Source of the DNA: Leucobacter triazinivorans
GTDB lineage: Bacteria; Actinomycetota; Actinomycetes; Actinomycetales; Microbacteriaceae
Assembly (NCBI RefSeq): GCF_004208635.1
Contig: NZ_CP035806.1
Location: forward strand, 930,001-994,000
DNA: 64,000 nt
Direction of reading: 5' to 3'
The notes under the pieces were generated by a model. The model saw only the letters and a list, made by a program, of their open reading frames with translations, made no database searches and was not told the DNA's origin. This document shows positions 43,680-53,374 of the stretch, piece after piece. Numbering within the stretch: the first letter of the stretch is position 1; every line of letters starts with the position of its first letter. The translations under genes and the position numbers were made by a program.

Positions 43680-43730
43680 GTCTCGTTTCTCGTCTGCAAC
43701 TCAGCTACGCAGCTGCGCGGCTCTCTCCGG

Positions 43731-43814
43731 GTCATTCTGCGCGAGCCTGCGAGTCGCAGAATCCAGCTCATGAGATCCTGCGTACTTCGACTCGCTCCGC
43801 TCGCGCAGCATGAC
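43731..43814. repeat. Dispersed inverted repeat, GTCATyCTGCGCG family
   Basis: The left arm GTCATTCTGCGCGAG onward (43731-43764) and an inverted partner ending GCGCAGCATGAC (43772-43814), in the gcvP-gcvT gap. Confidence 0.6.
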
Positions 43815-43846
43815 GGGCCTCTCTCCTTCGTCGCGCAGCATGACCA

Positions 43847-46729
43847 TCACCCCTCGAACGCCTCGGGGGCCGGGCAGGAGCAGACCAGGTTGCGGTCGCC
43901 GTGCGCGCCGTCGATCCGGCCCACCGGCGGGAAGTATTTGTCGACGCGCAGGGAGGGGACGGGGAACGCGGCCTGCTCGACGGGGTACGGCCGATCCCAG
44001 TCGCTCGACACGACGGCGGCGGCCGTGTGGGGCGCGCGGCGCAGCGGAGACTCCAGGAGCGGGAAGTCGCCTGCGGCGACCTGGTCGATCTCGCGGCGGA
44101 TCGCGATCATCGCCTCGATGAATCGCTCGAGCTCGCCGAGATCCTCCGACTCGGTCGGCTCGACCATCAGTGTGCCGGCCACGGGGAACGCGAGGGTCGG
44201 CGCGTGGAAGCCGAAGTCGATGAGGCGCTTGGCCACGTCCTCGGCGGTGACGCCCGTCTTCGCGGTGAGCTCGCGCAGGTCGAGGATGCACTCGTGCGCC
44301 ACGAGACCGCTCTCGCCCGTGAACAGCACCGGGAAGTGATCCCGCAGCCGGGAGGCGATGTAGTTGGCGCCCAGCAGCGCGTGCCGGGTGGCCCGGGTGA
44401 GCCCGTCGGCGCCGAGCATCGCGATGTACGCCCACGAGATCGGCAGCACGCCCGCCGAGCCGAAGAGCGTCGCGACCACGGGGATCCCGTCGCGCACCGC
44501 GACCGTGTCTCCGGTGCCGCTGCTCGCGGCGACGGCACTGCCGGTCGGGTCGCCCGGCAGATGCGGCAGCAGGTGCTCGGCGACCGCCACCGGGCCGACA
44601 CCGGGGCCGCCGCCCCCGTGCGGGATCGCGAAGGTCTTGTGCAGGTTGAGGTGCGACACATCGCCGCCGAACTCGCCCGGCTTCGCGAGCCCGACGAGCG
44701 CGTTCATGTTCGCGCCGTCGATGTACACCTGCCCTCCGGCCGCGTGGACCCGATCGCACACCTCACGCACGTCGACGTCGTAGAGGCCGTAGGTGGACGG
44801 GTAGGTGATCATGATGGCGGCGAGCGCGTCTCGGTGCTCGGCGATCTTCGCATCCAGGTCGTCGAGGTCGATCGCGCCGGCGTCGGTGTTCTTCACGACC
44901 ACCACGCGCATGCCCGCGAGCACCGCCGAGGCAGCGTTGGTGCCGTGCGCCGAGGCCGGAATGAGGCAGACGTCGCGCTGCGCGTCGCCGTTCCCCCGGT
45001 GGTAGCCGCGGATGGCGAGCAGGCCCGCGTACTCTCCCTGCGATCCCGCGTTCGGCTGCAGCGAGATGCCGGCGTACCCGGTGATCTCGACGAGGCGGCC
45101 CTCGAGGTCGGCGATGAGCTCGCGCCAGCCCGCGGTCTGGTGTTCGGGCGCGTAGGGGTGGATCCCGGCGAACTCGGGCCAGGAGATCGCCTCCATCTCG
45201 GCCGTCGAGTTGAGCTTCATGGTGCAGGATCCGAGCGGGATCATAGTGCGGTCGAGCGCGAGATCGCGGCCCGAGAGGCGGCGCAGGTAGCGCAGCATCT
45301 GGGTCTCGGAGCGCACCGAGTGGAAGATCGGGTGGGTGAGGTAGTCGCTCTCCCGCACGAGTCCCGGGGCGAAGCCGTAGTCGCCCTCCGCGACCGTCTC
45401 GGCGACCGACGCCCCGAAGACGCCGGCGACGGTCGCGATGATCTCGGCCGTCGTGGTCTCGTCGGTGGAGACGCCGACGGTGTCGGCGTCGATGCGGCGC
45501 AGGTTGATGCCGGCCGCCTCGGCGTCGGCGATGACCCGCTCGGCACGGCCCGGCACCCTCGCGACGACGGTGTCGAAGAACTCGCTGCGCGCGAGCTCGA
45601 TGCCGGCCGCGGTCAGCGCCGCGGCGAGGGTGCGCGCGTGCGCGTGCGTGCGCTCGGCGATCGCTTTCAGCCCCTCCGGGCCGTGGTAGACGGCGTACAT
45701 CGAGGCGGTGATCGCGAGCAGCGCCTGAGCGGTGCAGATGTTGCTCGTGGCCTTCTCACGGCGGATGTGCTGCTCGCGGGTCTGCAGGGCGAGGCGGTAG
45801 GCGGGGGTGCCCGCGTCGTCCTTCGAGACGCCCACGAGGCGGCCGGGCATGGAGCGCTCGAGGCCGGCGCGGATCGCCATGTAGGCGGCGTGCGGGCCGC
45901 CGAAGAAGAGGGGCACCCCGAAGCGCTGGGTGTTGCCCACGGCGATGTCGGCGCCCTGCTCGCCGGGAGGGGTGATGAGCGTGAGCGCGAGCAGATCGGC
46001 GACGACCGTGACCATCGCCCCGCGCTCCTTCGCCGCGGCGATGATGGCGGTGTGGTCGACGACCGCCCCGTCATCGCCCGGCTGCTGCAGCACGATGCCC
46101 GACATGTCGCCCTCGGGCAGCCCCCGCGAGAGATCCGCGACCTCGACCTCGAAGCCGAGCGCCTCGGCGCGGCCGCGGATCACCGCGATCGTCTGCGGGA
46201 ACAGGTTCGCGTCGACGACGGTCTTCGCCGATCCCTGGGCCCGATTGGCGCGGCGCATGAGCAGCACGGCCTCTGCCGCGGCCGACGACTCGTCGAGCAG
46301 CGACGCATTGGCGATGGGCAGCGCGGTGAGGTCGGAGACCATCGTCTGGAAGTTCAGCAGCGCCTCGAGCCGGCCCTGCGAGATCTCGGGCTGGTAGGGC
46401 GTGTAGGCGGTGTACCAGGCGGGGTTCTCGAGCACCTTGCGCAGCACGATCGGCGGGGTGATCGTCCCGGAGAAGCCCTGGCCGATCATCTGCGTCTTCA
46501 GCACGTTGCGGTCCGCCATCTCCCGCAGTCGCGCGAGCGCTCCCTGCTCGGAGAGCGGAGCCGGGAGGTCGAGCGGCCGGTCGACGCGGATGTCGGCCGG
46601 GACCGCGGCATCGACGAGCGCCTCGACGCTGGGGAATCCGAGCTGCGCCAGCATCCGCTCGATATCGGCGCTCGCGGTCACCCCGATGTGTCGGTCGGCG
46701 AAGTCGGCTGCGTAGGGGGCAATGCTCAC
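43847..46729 (-). CDS. gcvP: Glycine dehydrogenase (decarboxylating), P protein
   Basis: PLP-dependent decarboxylase, first step of glycine cleavage. 960 residues, the single-chain form. [18 protein letters not shown] at the N-terminus, [20 protein letters not shown], and the PLP lysine in [18 protein letters not shown] are diagnostic. GTG 46729 with SD GGAG 6 nt upstream is preferred over the ATG at 46739-46741, which has no ribosome site. The gene lies directly after a tandem glycine riboswitch, and leads gcvP-gcvT-gcvH. Confidence 0.97.
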   Translation of the reverse strand: MSIAPYAADFADRHIGVTASADIERMLAQLGFPSVEALVDAAVPADIRVDRPLDLPAPLSEQGALARLREMADRNVLKTQMIGQGFSGTITPPIVLRKVLENPAWYTAYTPYQPEISQGRLEALLNFQTMVSDLTALPIANASLLDESSAAAEAVLLMRRANRAQGSAKTVVDANLFPQTIAVIRGRAEALGFEVEVADLSRGLPEGDMSGIVLQQPGDDGAVVDHTAIIAAAKERGAMVTVVADLLALTLITPPGEQGADIAVGNTQRFGVPLFFGGPHAAYMAIRAGLERSMPGRLVGVSKDDAGTPAYRLALQTREQHIRREKATSNICTAQALLAITASMYAVYHGPEGLKAIAERTHAHARTLAAALTAAGIELARSEFFDTVVARVPGRAERVIADAEAAGINLRRIDADTVGVSTDETTTAEIIATVAGVFGASVAETVAEGDYGFAPGLVRESDYLTHPIFHSVRSETQMLRYLRRLSGRDLALDRTMIPLGSCTMKLNSTAEMEAISWPEFAGIHPYAPEHQTAGWRELIADLEGRLVEITGYAGISLQPNAGSQGEYAGLLAIRGYHRGNGDAQRDVCLIPASAHGTNAASAVLAGMRVVVVKNTDAGAIDLDDLDAKIAEHRDALAAIMITYPSTYGLYDVDVREVCDRVHAAGGQVYIDGANMNALVGLAKPGEFGGDVSHLNLHKTFAIPHGGGGPGVGPVAVAEHLLPHLPGDPTGSAVAASSGTGDTVAVRDGIPVVATLFGSAGVLPISWAYIAMLGADGLTRATRHALLGANYIASRLRDHFPVLFTGESGLVAHECILDLRELTAKTGVTAEDVAKRLIDFGFHAPTLAFPVAGTLMVEPTESEDLGELERFIEAMIAIRREIDQVAAGDFPLLESPLRRAPHTAAAVVSSDWDRPYPVEQAAFPVPSLRVDKYFPPVGRIDGAHGDRNLVCSCPAPEAFEG

Positions 46730-46774
46730 GAGGATCTCCATCTGGTGAACGCGCGGGAGCGCGTAGTGACGTGG

Positions 46775-46991
46775 GATCCTCCCCGCTCTGTTGCGAAACC
46801 TGAGAGATTCAGGCGCTCTGCGTGTTGCACGCGGGGCGCCCTTGCACCGTCGGTGAGCGCGGATCCGCGGGATCCGCGCTGCTTTCCAGAGTTGCCGCGC
46901 TGCAGCGGTACGGGGGCCTGAGAGATTCCCGGGGAGGGTTTGCTCCTACGGCGCCGGGTCGCAGTCACGCGGATCCCGAGCTCTCCCGCCA
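46775..46991 (-). promoter_or_regulatory. Tandem glycine riboswitch
   Basis: Read on the minus strand: GGCGGGAGAGC, then GCCGTAGGAGCAAACCCTCC, GGGAATCTCTCAGGCCCC and CAACTCTGGAAAGC close the first aptamer; the second has GGTGCAAGGGCGCC and CCTGAATCTCTCAGG and ends in CAACAGAGCGGGGAGGATCC. Both aptamers of the gcvT element are therefore present. The end of the second aptamer contains GAGGATC (46775-46781), complementary to GATCCTC that overlaps the gcvP ribosome site (46730-46736), which suggests control at translation initiation. Confidence 0.93.
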
Positions 46992-47052
46992 CAGCTTGAT
47001 GGCCGATATTCACGAGTGCGCTCAGTGTACCAGCCCCGGCGGCCCGCGGACC

Positions 47053-48006
47053 TCAGCGGTGCGCCAGGGCCGCCACCACCTCCGCCGCCGGGCGCACCGC
47101 GGTCACCGATCCCACGCCCTGGCCGGCGTCGAGCGGCACGACGGAGTAGTCGGCCGCCGCCACCGCCGCGCGAAACGCGGCGCGGGCCTCGGCGTCGGCG
47201 GCGAGCTCGTCCTCGCGCCCCTGCCAGCGGTCGACGAACGGCGTGCGCAGCAGGCGCTCCGGAAAGCGGCTCGGCCAGGGCCGCTCGAGCGCCACGTCGA
47301 GTACCCGCGAGACCCGGGTGTCGGCGCCGTCGGCCGCGACCAGCACGGCGCGGGCGGCGTCACCGGTCAGCGCCTCCTCGCAGGCCGCGAACGCGGTGCC
47401 GACCCAGGCCGCAGCCGCTCCCGCGGCGAGCACGCCCGCCAGGTCCTCGGCCGTGCTCACCGCGCCGGCGGCCAGCACCGGCACGTCGACCGCGTCCACC
47501 ACGGCGGCCAGCAGCTCGTCCCGCGGCTCGCGATGATCGCCGTGTCCGCCGCCCTCCAGGCCGCGGGCCACGACGGCGTCGACGCCCGCGTCGACCGCGC
47601 GGCGGGCCTCGGCGACCGTGGCGACCTGGGTCACGGCCAGGGCGCCCGAGGCGCGCACCGCCTCGATCCACGCGGGCCGCGGATCCTCCCCCTCCCAGTC
47701 GCCGAAACTCACCGAGACCAGCGCGGGCCCGGCGGCAAGGGCACGCTCGAGCATCGCGGGATCGCGTTCGATCCCCCAGGCGACGAGCCCGATCCCGAAC
47801 GGCCGGCCGCCGGTGTCGAGCAGGGCGAGCTCCCGCTCGAGCGCCGCGACCGATCCCGCGCTGCCCATGCCGATCATGCCGAGCGCGCCCGCGCGCGACA
47901 CCGCGCTCGCGAGCGCCCCGCCGGCCGCACCGCCCATCGGGGCGCACACCACCGGCACCGCGAGCCCGAGCCCCGCAGCCCACTCCGCCTGCGATCCGTT
48001 CGTCAT
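47053..48006 (-). CDS. Nitronate monooxygenase-family flavoprotein
   Basis: 317-residue FMN TIM-barrel protein of the 2-nitropropane dioxygenase family. VPVVCAPMGGAAGGALASAV, FGIGLVAWGIE, VSVSFGDWEGED, the phosphate-binding LEGGGHGDHREPRDELL and VPVLAAGAVSTAEDLAGVLA agree with the family; the catalytic histidine is in the GGHG stretch. ATG 48006 has SD AAGGGAA. It follows a small hypothetical gene by 76 nt on the same strand and may share its promoter. Confidence 0.9.
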   Translation of the reverse strand: MTNGSQAEWAAGLGLAVPVVCAPMGGAAGGALASAVSRAGALGMIGMGSAGSVAALERELALLDTGGRPFGIGLVAWGIERDPAMLERALAAGPALVSVSFGDWEGEDPRPAWIEAVRASGALAVTQVATVAEARRAVDAGVDAVVARGLEGGGHGDHREPRDELLAAVVDAVDVPVLAAGAVSTAEDLAGVLAAGAAAAWVGTAFAACEEALTGDAARAVLVAADGADTRVSRVLDVALERPWPSRFPERLLRTPFVDRWQGREDELAADAEARAAFRAAVAAADYSVVPLDAGQGVGSVTAVRPAAEVVAALAHR

Positions 48007-48082
48007 CGTCGTTCCCTTCGTCGTGCGCGATCCCGGATCCGGCGGTTTCCCCGCGGATTCCGAGCCGCCACCGGTTTCGGGT

Positions 48083-48349
48083 TCAGTCCCGCCGCCGACC
48101 ATCGGCCGCCAGCCGATCCCGCGCCCACCGCACCTCGCGCGGGTCGTGGAGCTCGAGCAGTTCCACCACCTCGCCGCCGTCGCAGCGCAGCAGCTCGACC
48201 ACGGCGCCGCGGTCGCCGACGCGGGCGACGCGGATCGCTCCGCCCGACAATTCCCACCGCTCCACGGCCGCGGGCGGCGCGGACGATGAGCTGTGGCCGG
48301 CCCGCTTCGCGTCAGCGCCCCGGTCGGCGGCCTCGGGATCCTCGCTCAT
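48083..48349 (-). CDS. Small hypothetical protein
   Basis: 88-residue protein; residues 30-75 (RWELSGGAIRVARVGDRGAV onward) look like a short beta-rich fold ending EVRWARDRLAADGRRRD. No family recognised. The ATG at 48349 lies 6 nt after a TAGAGT hexamer, which supports expression as a leaderless gene. Upstream of the nitronate monooxygenase gene on the same strand. Confidence 0.65.
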   Translation of the reverse strand: MSEDPEAADRGADAKRAGHSSSSAPPAAVERWELSGGAIRVARVGDRGAVVELLRCDGGEVVELLELHDPREVRWARDRLAADGRRRD

Positions 48350-48355
48350 GCCCCG

Positions 48356-48361
48356 ACTCTA
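48356..48361 (-). promoter_or_regulatory. Leaderless -10 for small hypothetical gene
   Basis: TAGAGT, 6 nt before ATG 48349. Confidence 0.45.
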
Positions 48362-48387
48362 CTCCCGCGGCGCGGGGAGGCCGGCGA

Positions 48388-49137
48388 TCACGACGCGCGG
48401 CGGTAGGCGAGATCGCGGATCGCGCGGCCCTTCTCGGCGCCCTTCTTCTCGAAGGCGGTGAGCACGCGTCCCTCGAAGCGCTCCGCCCAGTCCCCCGCGA
48501 AGTCGCGCTCGAAGCCGGGGGCGGCGTCGAGCACCTCGCGCATCCACTCGGCGTAGTCCTCCCAGTCGGTGGCGAGCCGCAGCACTCCTCCCGGGCGCAG
48601 CGAGAGCCGGGCGATGCGCGCGAAGTCGGCGCTGACCAGGCGACGCTTGTGGTGTCGCGCCTTGGCCCACGGGTCGGGGAAGAACACCCAGACCTCGTCG
48701 ACCGATCCGGCGGGCAGGAACTTCTCGAGCAGCTCGGGAGCGTTGACCTCGGCGAGGCGCAGGTTCTCGAGCCCGGCGAGCTCGGCCCGGATGATGGTGC
48801 GCGCCAGCCCCGCGCGGAACACCTCGACGCCCAAGAAGTTCGTCTCGGGATGCGCCTCCGCCGCGTGCAGGATCGCGTGCCCCTGCCCCGTGCCGACCTC
48901 GACGACGAGGGGCGCGCGGCGACCGAAGATGCGCTCGGGGTCGCCGGTCGCGTCGTCGGCGACGCTCGTCGCCGCCCGGCCGTGCGGGATGTCGAGCACG
49001 TACTCGGTGTGGTGCTGCTCCCACGCGCGCTCCTGCGAGGGGGTCATGCGTCCGCTGCGGCGCACGAACGACACCGGCTTGTCTCTGAAGGTGCTGGGAT
49101 CGAAGCTCTTGTGCGGCAGGGGCTGCTGGTCGTTCAC
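48388..49137 (-). CDS. trmB: tRNA (guanine-N7-)-methyltransferase
   Basis: SAM-dependent methyltransferase of G46 in tRNA. 249 residues. SFVRRSGRMTPSQERAWE at the start, the SAM site LVVEVGTGQGHAI, NFLGVEVFRAGLAR, VFFPDPWAKARHHKRRLVSA and TDWEDYAEWM are characteristic of TrmB. GTG 49137 is 6 nt after TACCGT. Single gene, divergent from aroQ. Confidence 0.95.
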   Translation of the reverse strand: MNDQQPLPHKSFDPSTFRDKPVSFVRRSGRMTPSQERAWEQHHTEYVLDIPHGRAATSVADDATGDPERIFGRRAPLVVEVGTGQGHAILHAAEAHPETNFLGVEVFRAGLARTIIRAELAGLENLRLAEVNAPELLEKFLPAGSVDEVWVFFPDPWAKARHHKRRLVSADFARIARLSLRPGGVLRLATDWEDYAEWMREVLDAAPGFERDFAGDWAERFEGRVLTAFEKKGAEKGRAIRDLAYRRAS

Positions 49138-49143
49138 CCGTCT

Positions 49144-49149
49144 ACGGTA
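49144..49149 (-). promoter_or_regulatory. Leaderless -10 for trmB
   Basis: TACCGT, 6 nt before GTG 49137. Confidence 0.45.
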
Positions 49150-49280
49150 GCCGATCCCACCCCCTCCTTCCCGACCCTCGCGGGCCGGAAGCCTCCCACC
49201 GGGCGCCGCGCTCCTCGCGCCAGGCAGGCGATCGCGGCTCAGGGGTGTTCACACGACCCTCTGTACCGCCGAGGGAAAGC

Positions 49281-49300
49281 GTCATCCTGAGTCGCGATCC
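49281..49300. repeat. Dispersed repeat, GTCATyCTGCGCG family, remnant
   Basis: GTCATCCTGAGTCGCGATCC upstream of aroQ, a shortened copy of the elements at 1233, 42322 and 43731. Confidence 0.45.
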
Positions 49301-49319
49301 ACCCCTCGAGCCGCGACGA

Positions 49320-49325
49320 TACGAT
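49320..49325 (+). promoter_or_regulatory. -10 element for aroQ
   Basis: TACGAT, predicting a leader of about 22 nt that includes the ribosome site ACGGAGGGAA. Confidence 0.5.
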
Positions 49326-49353
49326 AGACGGCAACGGACGGAGGGAACGCACC

Positions 49354-49794
49354 ATGACCAGACGGATCCTGCTGGTGAACGGCCCCAATCTCAACCTGCT
49401 GGGCACCCGCGAGCCCGAGATCTACGGCGACGACACCCTCGCCGACGTCGAGGCGCTGGTCGTGCGCGTGGCCGGAGACTTCGGCCTCGACGTGCGCGCG
49501 GTGCAGAGCAACCACGAGGGCGTGCTCATCGACGTGATCCACGCCGCGCGCGAGGACTGCGCGGCAATCGTCATCAACCCGGGCGCTTTCACGCACACCT
49601 CGATCGCGCTGCGCGACGCGCTCACGGGTGTTGCGCTGCCCGTCGCCGAGGTGCACATCTCCAACGTGCACGCGCGCGAGCCGTTCCGCCACCACTCCTA
49701 CATCTCGGACATCGCCGACTGCGTGGTCGTGGGCTGCGGCGTGCAGGGCTACGAGTTCGCGGTGCGCCGCCTCGCGGCGATCATCGCGGGCTGA
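49354..49794 (+). CDS. aroQ: 3-dehydroquinate dehydratase, type II
   Basis: Shikimate-pathway dehydratase. 146 residues, the usual type II size. [20 protein letters not shown] carries the lid arginine R19 and catalytic Y24; [46 protein letters not shown] and the general histidine are intact. SD GGAGGGAA before ATG 49354. Single gene. Confidence 0.97.
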   Translation: MTRRILLVNGPNLNLLGTREPEIYGDDTLADVEALVVRVAGDFGLDVRAVQSNHEGVLIDVIHAAREDCAAIVINPGAFTHTSIALRDALTGVALPVAEVHISNVHAREPFRHHSYISDIADCVVVGCGVQGYEFAVRRLAAIIAG

Positions 49795-49818
49795 TCCCAC
49801 CCCGCAATTCCTCCGCTA

Positions 49819-49873
49819 CGCGCGTCAGTAGGTGCTGCCATTTCTCCGCTGTGGCGACATCTCCTGACGCGCG
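49819..49873. repeat. Palindromic element, copy 2
   Basis: CGCGCGTCAG (49819-49828) pairs with CTGACGCGCG (49864-49873). The inner part GTGCTGCCATT and GTGGCGACATCTCC matches the reverse complement of 4739-4791. It lies between convergent aroQ and CPBP genes. Confidence 0.75.
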
Positions 49874-49963
49874 AATGGTGGTCCGGGGGTATCGGGCCGG
49901 GCCTCGACCGTCGAGTTCGATGCGCCCCCACGGCGGCGAGCGCGGCAGCCCGCGCGCGATCCG

Positions 49964-50806
49964 CTACGGCACCGTGATGAAGACGTCGAAGAGGCGGGGG
50001 TTGTGCGCGTGCACGAGCACCGCGAACACCACCGCGTCGAAGAGCAGGTGCACCGTCACGACGTAGGCCAGGGAGTGCGTGCGCAGGTAGATGTAGCCCT
50101 GCATCAGCGCGAACGGGATCGTCAGCAGCGGCCCCCAGGACCGGTATCCGAGCTCCCACAGGAACGAGACGAACACGATCGTCTGCAGCGCATTGGCGAC
50201 CCACGGCGGGAAGTGCCGCAGCAGCACGGTGAAGACGGTGCAGATGAAGAAGAGCTCGTCCCAGATCCCGACCGCGCCGACCCCGACGAACAGCCGCGCG
50301 ATGAGATCGGGGTCGTCGACGACGGGCCAGTTGCGGTACACGCCCGAAGAGATGAAGTACCAGGGCAGGATCAGCCACCCCAGCACCAGCACCGCGATCA
50401 GCCAACTCCAGTGCAGCCGGCCCCAGCGGCCGGAACCGAACCATGGGAAGGCGGTGGCCCGATCGCGGTAGAGGAACCGCGACACGAGGTAGGGCACCGC
50501 GACCGCGCCGCCCAGCGCCAGGGTGAAAGCGAGCATCGACCGGTTGTCGAGATGGGCGGCGAGCGGGATCGCGCGCACGATCGCCAGACCGATCGCGATG
50601 AGGGAGAGGTCGCGCAGCAGAGACGGTGTTCTGGGGATCTCGCGCCCGCCGCTGTGCTCGGCGCCCCAGGCGAGGATGAGGCCGGCGACCAGCATGCCGA
50701 AGCCGAGCACCGGTTGCTCGAGCACGAAGAATGCGGGGGCCGCGAGGCAGACGAGCAGCGCCGCGGTCAGGTGCAGCGGCCGCACGTGCCCGGGTGCTTC
50801 CCTCAT
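49964..50806 (-). CDS. CPBP-family intramembrane protein (CAAX-protease-like)
   Basis: 280-residue membrane protein with about eight hydrophobic segments. The CPBP region shows WDELFFICTVFTVLLRHFP, where the classical EExxxR motif is reduced to DE, FALMQGYIYLRTHSLAYVV and TVHLLFDAVVF with the late histidine. It belongs to the Abi/CAAX-protease superfamily by topology and spacing, but the changed first motif makes peptidase activity doubtful. The ATG at 50806 is 6 nt after TACGCT. Divergent from the UvrA-like gene. Confidence 0.78.
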   Translation of the reverse strand: MREAPGHVRPLHLTAALLVCLAAPAFFVLEQPVLGFGMLVAGLILAWGAEHSGGREIPRTPSLLRDLSLIAIGLAIVRAIPLAAHLDNRSMLAFTLALGGAVAVPYLVSRFLYRDRATAFPWFGSGRWGRLHWSWLIAVLVLGWLILPWYFISSGVYRNWPVVDDPDLIARLFVGVGAVGIWDELFFICTVFTVLLRHFPPWVANALQTIVFVSFLWELGYRSWGPLLTIPFALMQGYIYLRTHSLAYVVTVHLLFDAVVFAVLVHAHNPRLFDVFITVP

Positions 50807-50812
50807 GCCCCC

Positions 50813-50818
50813 AGCGTA
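50813..50818 (-). promoter_or_regulatory. Leaderless -10 for CPBP gene
   Basis: TACGCT, 6 nt before ATG 50806. Confidence 0.5.
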
Positions 50819-50911
50819 GCGATGGACGGGCGTCGGGCGCGTGCGACTGGGCTCGGACAGCGGCCGATCATCGGATCACGAATCGAGAAGTGCGATGTCC
50901 GACCCCCGCGC

Positions 50912-50917
50912 TACCCT
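50912..50917 (+). promoter_or_regulatory. Leaderless -10 for UvrA-like gene
   Basis: TACCCT, 6 nt before ATG 50924. Confidence 0.5.
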
Positions 50918-50923
50918 GGCTCC

Positions 50924-53320
50924 ATGACCGACGCACACGCCGCCGCTGCCGGCGCCGCCTCCTCCGAACGACACCCGGCCGACCGCCACGATCGCATCAG
51001 CGTGCGGGGCGCGCGCGAGCACAATCTCAAGGACATCAGCGTCGACCTGCCGAAGCGGCGGCTCACCGTGTTCACGGGGGTCTCCGGATCCGGCAAGAGC
51101 TCGCTCGTCTTCAGCACCATCGCCGCAGAGTCGCAGCGCCTCATCAACGAGACCTACAGCGCGTTCGTGCAGGGTTTCATGCCCTCGCAGGCGCGACCGG
51201 ACGTCGACGTGCTCGAGGGTTTGACGACCGCCATCCTCGTCGACCAGGAGCGCATGGGGGCCAACCCGCGATCCACCGTCGGCACGGCGACCGACGTCAA
51301 CGCGATGCTGCGGATCGTCTTCTCCCGGCTCGGCCGGCCGCGCATCGGCTCGCCCAACGCGTTCTCGTTCAACGTGGCCTCCATCAGCGGCGCGGGCGCC
51401 GTGACGCTCGAGAAGGGCGGCAAGAAGGTCAAGGAGCGCCGCAGCTTCGAGATCCTCGGCGGGATGTGCGCCACCTGCGAGGGCCGGGGCAGCGTGAGCG
51501 ACTTCGATCTCGACGAGCTCTACGACGCCGAGCTGACGCTGAGCGGGGGCGCGCTGAAGGTGCCGGGGTACAGCATGGACGGCTGGTACGGGCGCCTCTT
51601 CTCGGCGCTGCTGCCGATGGACACGCCGATCCGCGAGTTCACGGCGCAGCAGATGGACGACCTGCTGCACAAGGAACCCACCAAGATCAAGGTCGAGGGC
51701 ACCAATCTCACCTACGAGGGACTGATCCCGCGCATCCAGAAGTCGATCCTGTCGAAGGATCGCGAGGCCATGCAGCCCCATATCCGGGCGTTCGTGGATC
51801 GCGCGATCGTGTTCCACGCCTGCCCCGACTGCGGCGGCACGCGGCTCAACGAGACGGCGCGATCCTCGAGGATCGACGGACGCTCCATCGCCGACGTCTG
51901 CGCCATGCAGATCACCGACCTCGCCGAGTGGGTGCGCGGCATCGAGGACCCCGGCATGGCGCCCCTCATCGACAAGCTCGTCGACACGCTCGACTCGTTC
52001 GTGCAGATCGGGCTCGGGTACCTCTCGCTCGATCGCCCGACGGGCACGCTGTCCGGCGGCGAGTCGCAGCGCACCAAGATGATCCGCCACCTCGGATCCG
52101 CCATCACCGACGCGACCTACGTGTTCGACGAGCCGTCGATCGGGCTGCACCCCCACGACATCCAGCGCATGAACCAGCTGCTGCTCAGGCTGCGCGACAA
52201 GGGCAACACGGTGCTGGTGGTCGAGCACAAACCCGAGATGATCGCGATCGCCGACCACGTGGTCGACCTCGGACCCCGGGCGGGCGCCGACGGCGGCGAG
52301 ATCTGCTTCGAGGGCACGGTCGAGGGGCTGCGGGCCTCGGGCACGCTCACGGGCAGGCACCTCGACGATCGCGCGCGCCTCAAGGACTCCGTGCGCAGCG
52401 CGACGGGCACGATCGAGGTGCGGGGCGCGGATCTCCATAACCTCCGCGACGTCGACGTCGACGTGCCGCTCGGCGTGCTGTGCGCCGTCACCGGAGTCGC
52501 GGGCTCGGGCAAGAGCTCGCTGATCCACGGCTACGTCTCGAAGCGCGAGGGCGTCGTGGCGGTGGATCAGGGCGCGATCAAGGGGTCGCGCCGATCCAAC
52601 CCCGCCACCTACACCGGCCTCCTCGACCCCGTGCGCACCGCGTTCGCGAAGGCCAACGGCGTGAAGCCGGCGCTCTTCAGCGCGAACTCGGAGGGCGCGT
52701 GCCCCGAGTGCGCGGGCGCCGGCATCATCTACACCGACCTCGGCATGATGGCCACCATGGAGAGCGTGTGCCAGGTCTGCGAGGGCAAGCGCTTCGACGC
52801 GGCGGTGCTCGACTACACCCTCGGCGGCAAGAACATCGCCGAGGTGCTCGATCTGTCGATGGCGGAGGCGCTCGAGTTCTTCTCTGGGGGCGACTCGCGG
52901 ATCCCGAAGGCGGTCAAGATTCTCGAGCGCCTCGTCGACGTGGGCATCGGGTACATCAAGCTCGGGCAGGCGCTCTCCACGCTCTCCGGCGGCGAGCGCC
53001 AGCGCCTGAAGCTCGCCATCCACATGATCGAGGACGCCGACGTCTACGTGCTCGACGAGCCCACGACCGGCCTGCACCTGGCCGACGTCGAGCAGCTGCT
53101 CGGGGTGCTCGACCGGCTGGTCGACGCAGGCAAGAGCGTCATCGTGATCGAGCATCACCAGGCCGTGATGGCGCACGCCGACTGGATCATCGACATCGGG
53201 CCCGGCGCCGGGCAGCAGGGCGGCACGATCGCATTCGCGGGCACCCCGCACGATCTGATCGCGGCGGGATCCACGCTCACCGGTCAGCATCTCGCGGAGT
53301 ACACGGCCGCGGGCTCCTGA
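50924..53320 (+). CDS. Short UvrA-like ABC ATPase (UvrA2/DrrC type)
   Basis: 798-residue duplicated ABC protein of the excinuclease A family. It is shorter than housekeeping UvrA (about 950) because the UvrB-interacting and DNA-gripping insertions are reduced. First module: Walker A GVSGSGKSS (about 53-61), CATCEGRG and CPDCGGTR cysteine pairs, signature LSGGESQRTKM, Walker B VFDEPSIGLHPHD. Second module: GVAGSGKSSL, CPECAGAG and CQVCEGKR, LSGGERQRLKL, VLDEPTTGLHLAD. Such paralogues are tied to tolerance of DNA-binding antibiotics (DrrC of anthracycline producers) or alkylation damage. Single leaderless gene. Confidence 0.92.
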   Translation: MTDAHAAAAGAASSERHPADRHDRISVRGAREHNLKDISVDLPKRRLTVFTGVSGSGKSSLVFSTIAAESQRLINETYSAFVQGFMPSQARPDVDVLEGLTTAILVDQERMGANPRSTVGTATDVNAMLRIVFSRLGRPRIGSPNAFSFNVASISGAGAVTLEKGGKKVKERRSFEILGGMCATCEGRGSVSDFDLDELYDAELTLSGGALKVPGYSMDGWYGRLFSALLPMDTPIREFTAQQMDDLLHKEPTKIKVEGTNLTYEGLIPRIQKSILSKDREAMQPHIRAFVDRAIVFHACPDCGGTRLNETARSSRIDGRSIADVCAMQITDLAEWVRGIEDPGMAPLIDKLVDTLDSFVQIGLGYLSLDRPTGTLSGGESQRTKMIRHLGSAITDATYVFDEPSIGLHPHDIQRMNQLLLRLRDKGNTVLVVEHKPEMIAIADHVVDLGPRAGADGGEICFEGTVEGLRASGTLTGRHLDDRARLKDSVRSATGTIEVRGADLHNLRDVDVDVPLGVLCAVTGVAGSGKSSLIHGYVSKREGVVAVDQGAIKGSRRSNPATYTGLLDPVRTAFAKANGVKPALFSANSEGACPECAGAGIIYTDLGMMATMESVCQVCEGKRFDAAVLDYTLGGKNIAEVLDLSMAEALEFFSGGDSRIPKAVKILERLVDVGIGYIKLGQALSTLSGGERQRLKLAIHMIEDADVYVLDEPTTGLHLADVEQLLGVLDRLVDAGKSVIVIEHHQAVMAHADWIIDIGPGAGQQGGTIAFAGTPHDLIAAGSTLTGQHLAEYTAAGS

Positions 53321-53374
53321 GCTCGAGTCCGATCCCGAGCCCGATCCCGCGGAGCCGATGGAGGTGCACGAACG

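Noticed and set aside
43847..46741. Split or fused P-protein subunits
   Set aside because: The frame encodes a continuous P protein of the usual single-chain length with both halves in order.
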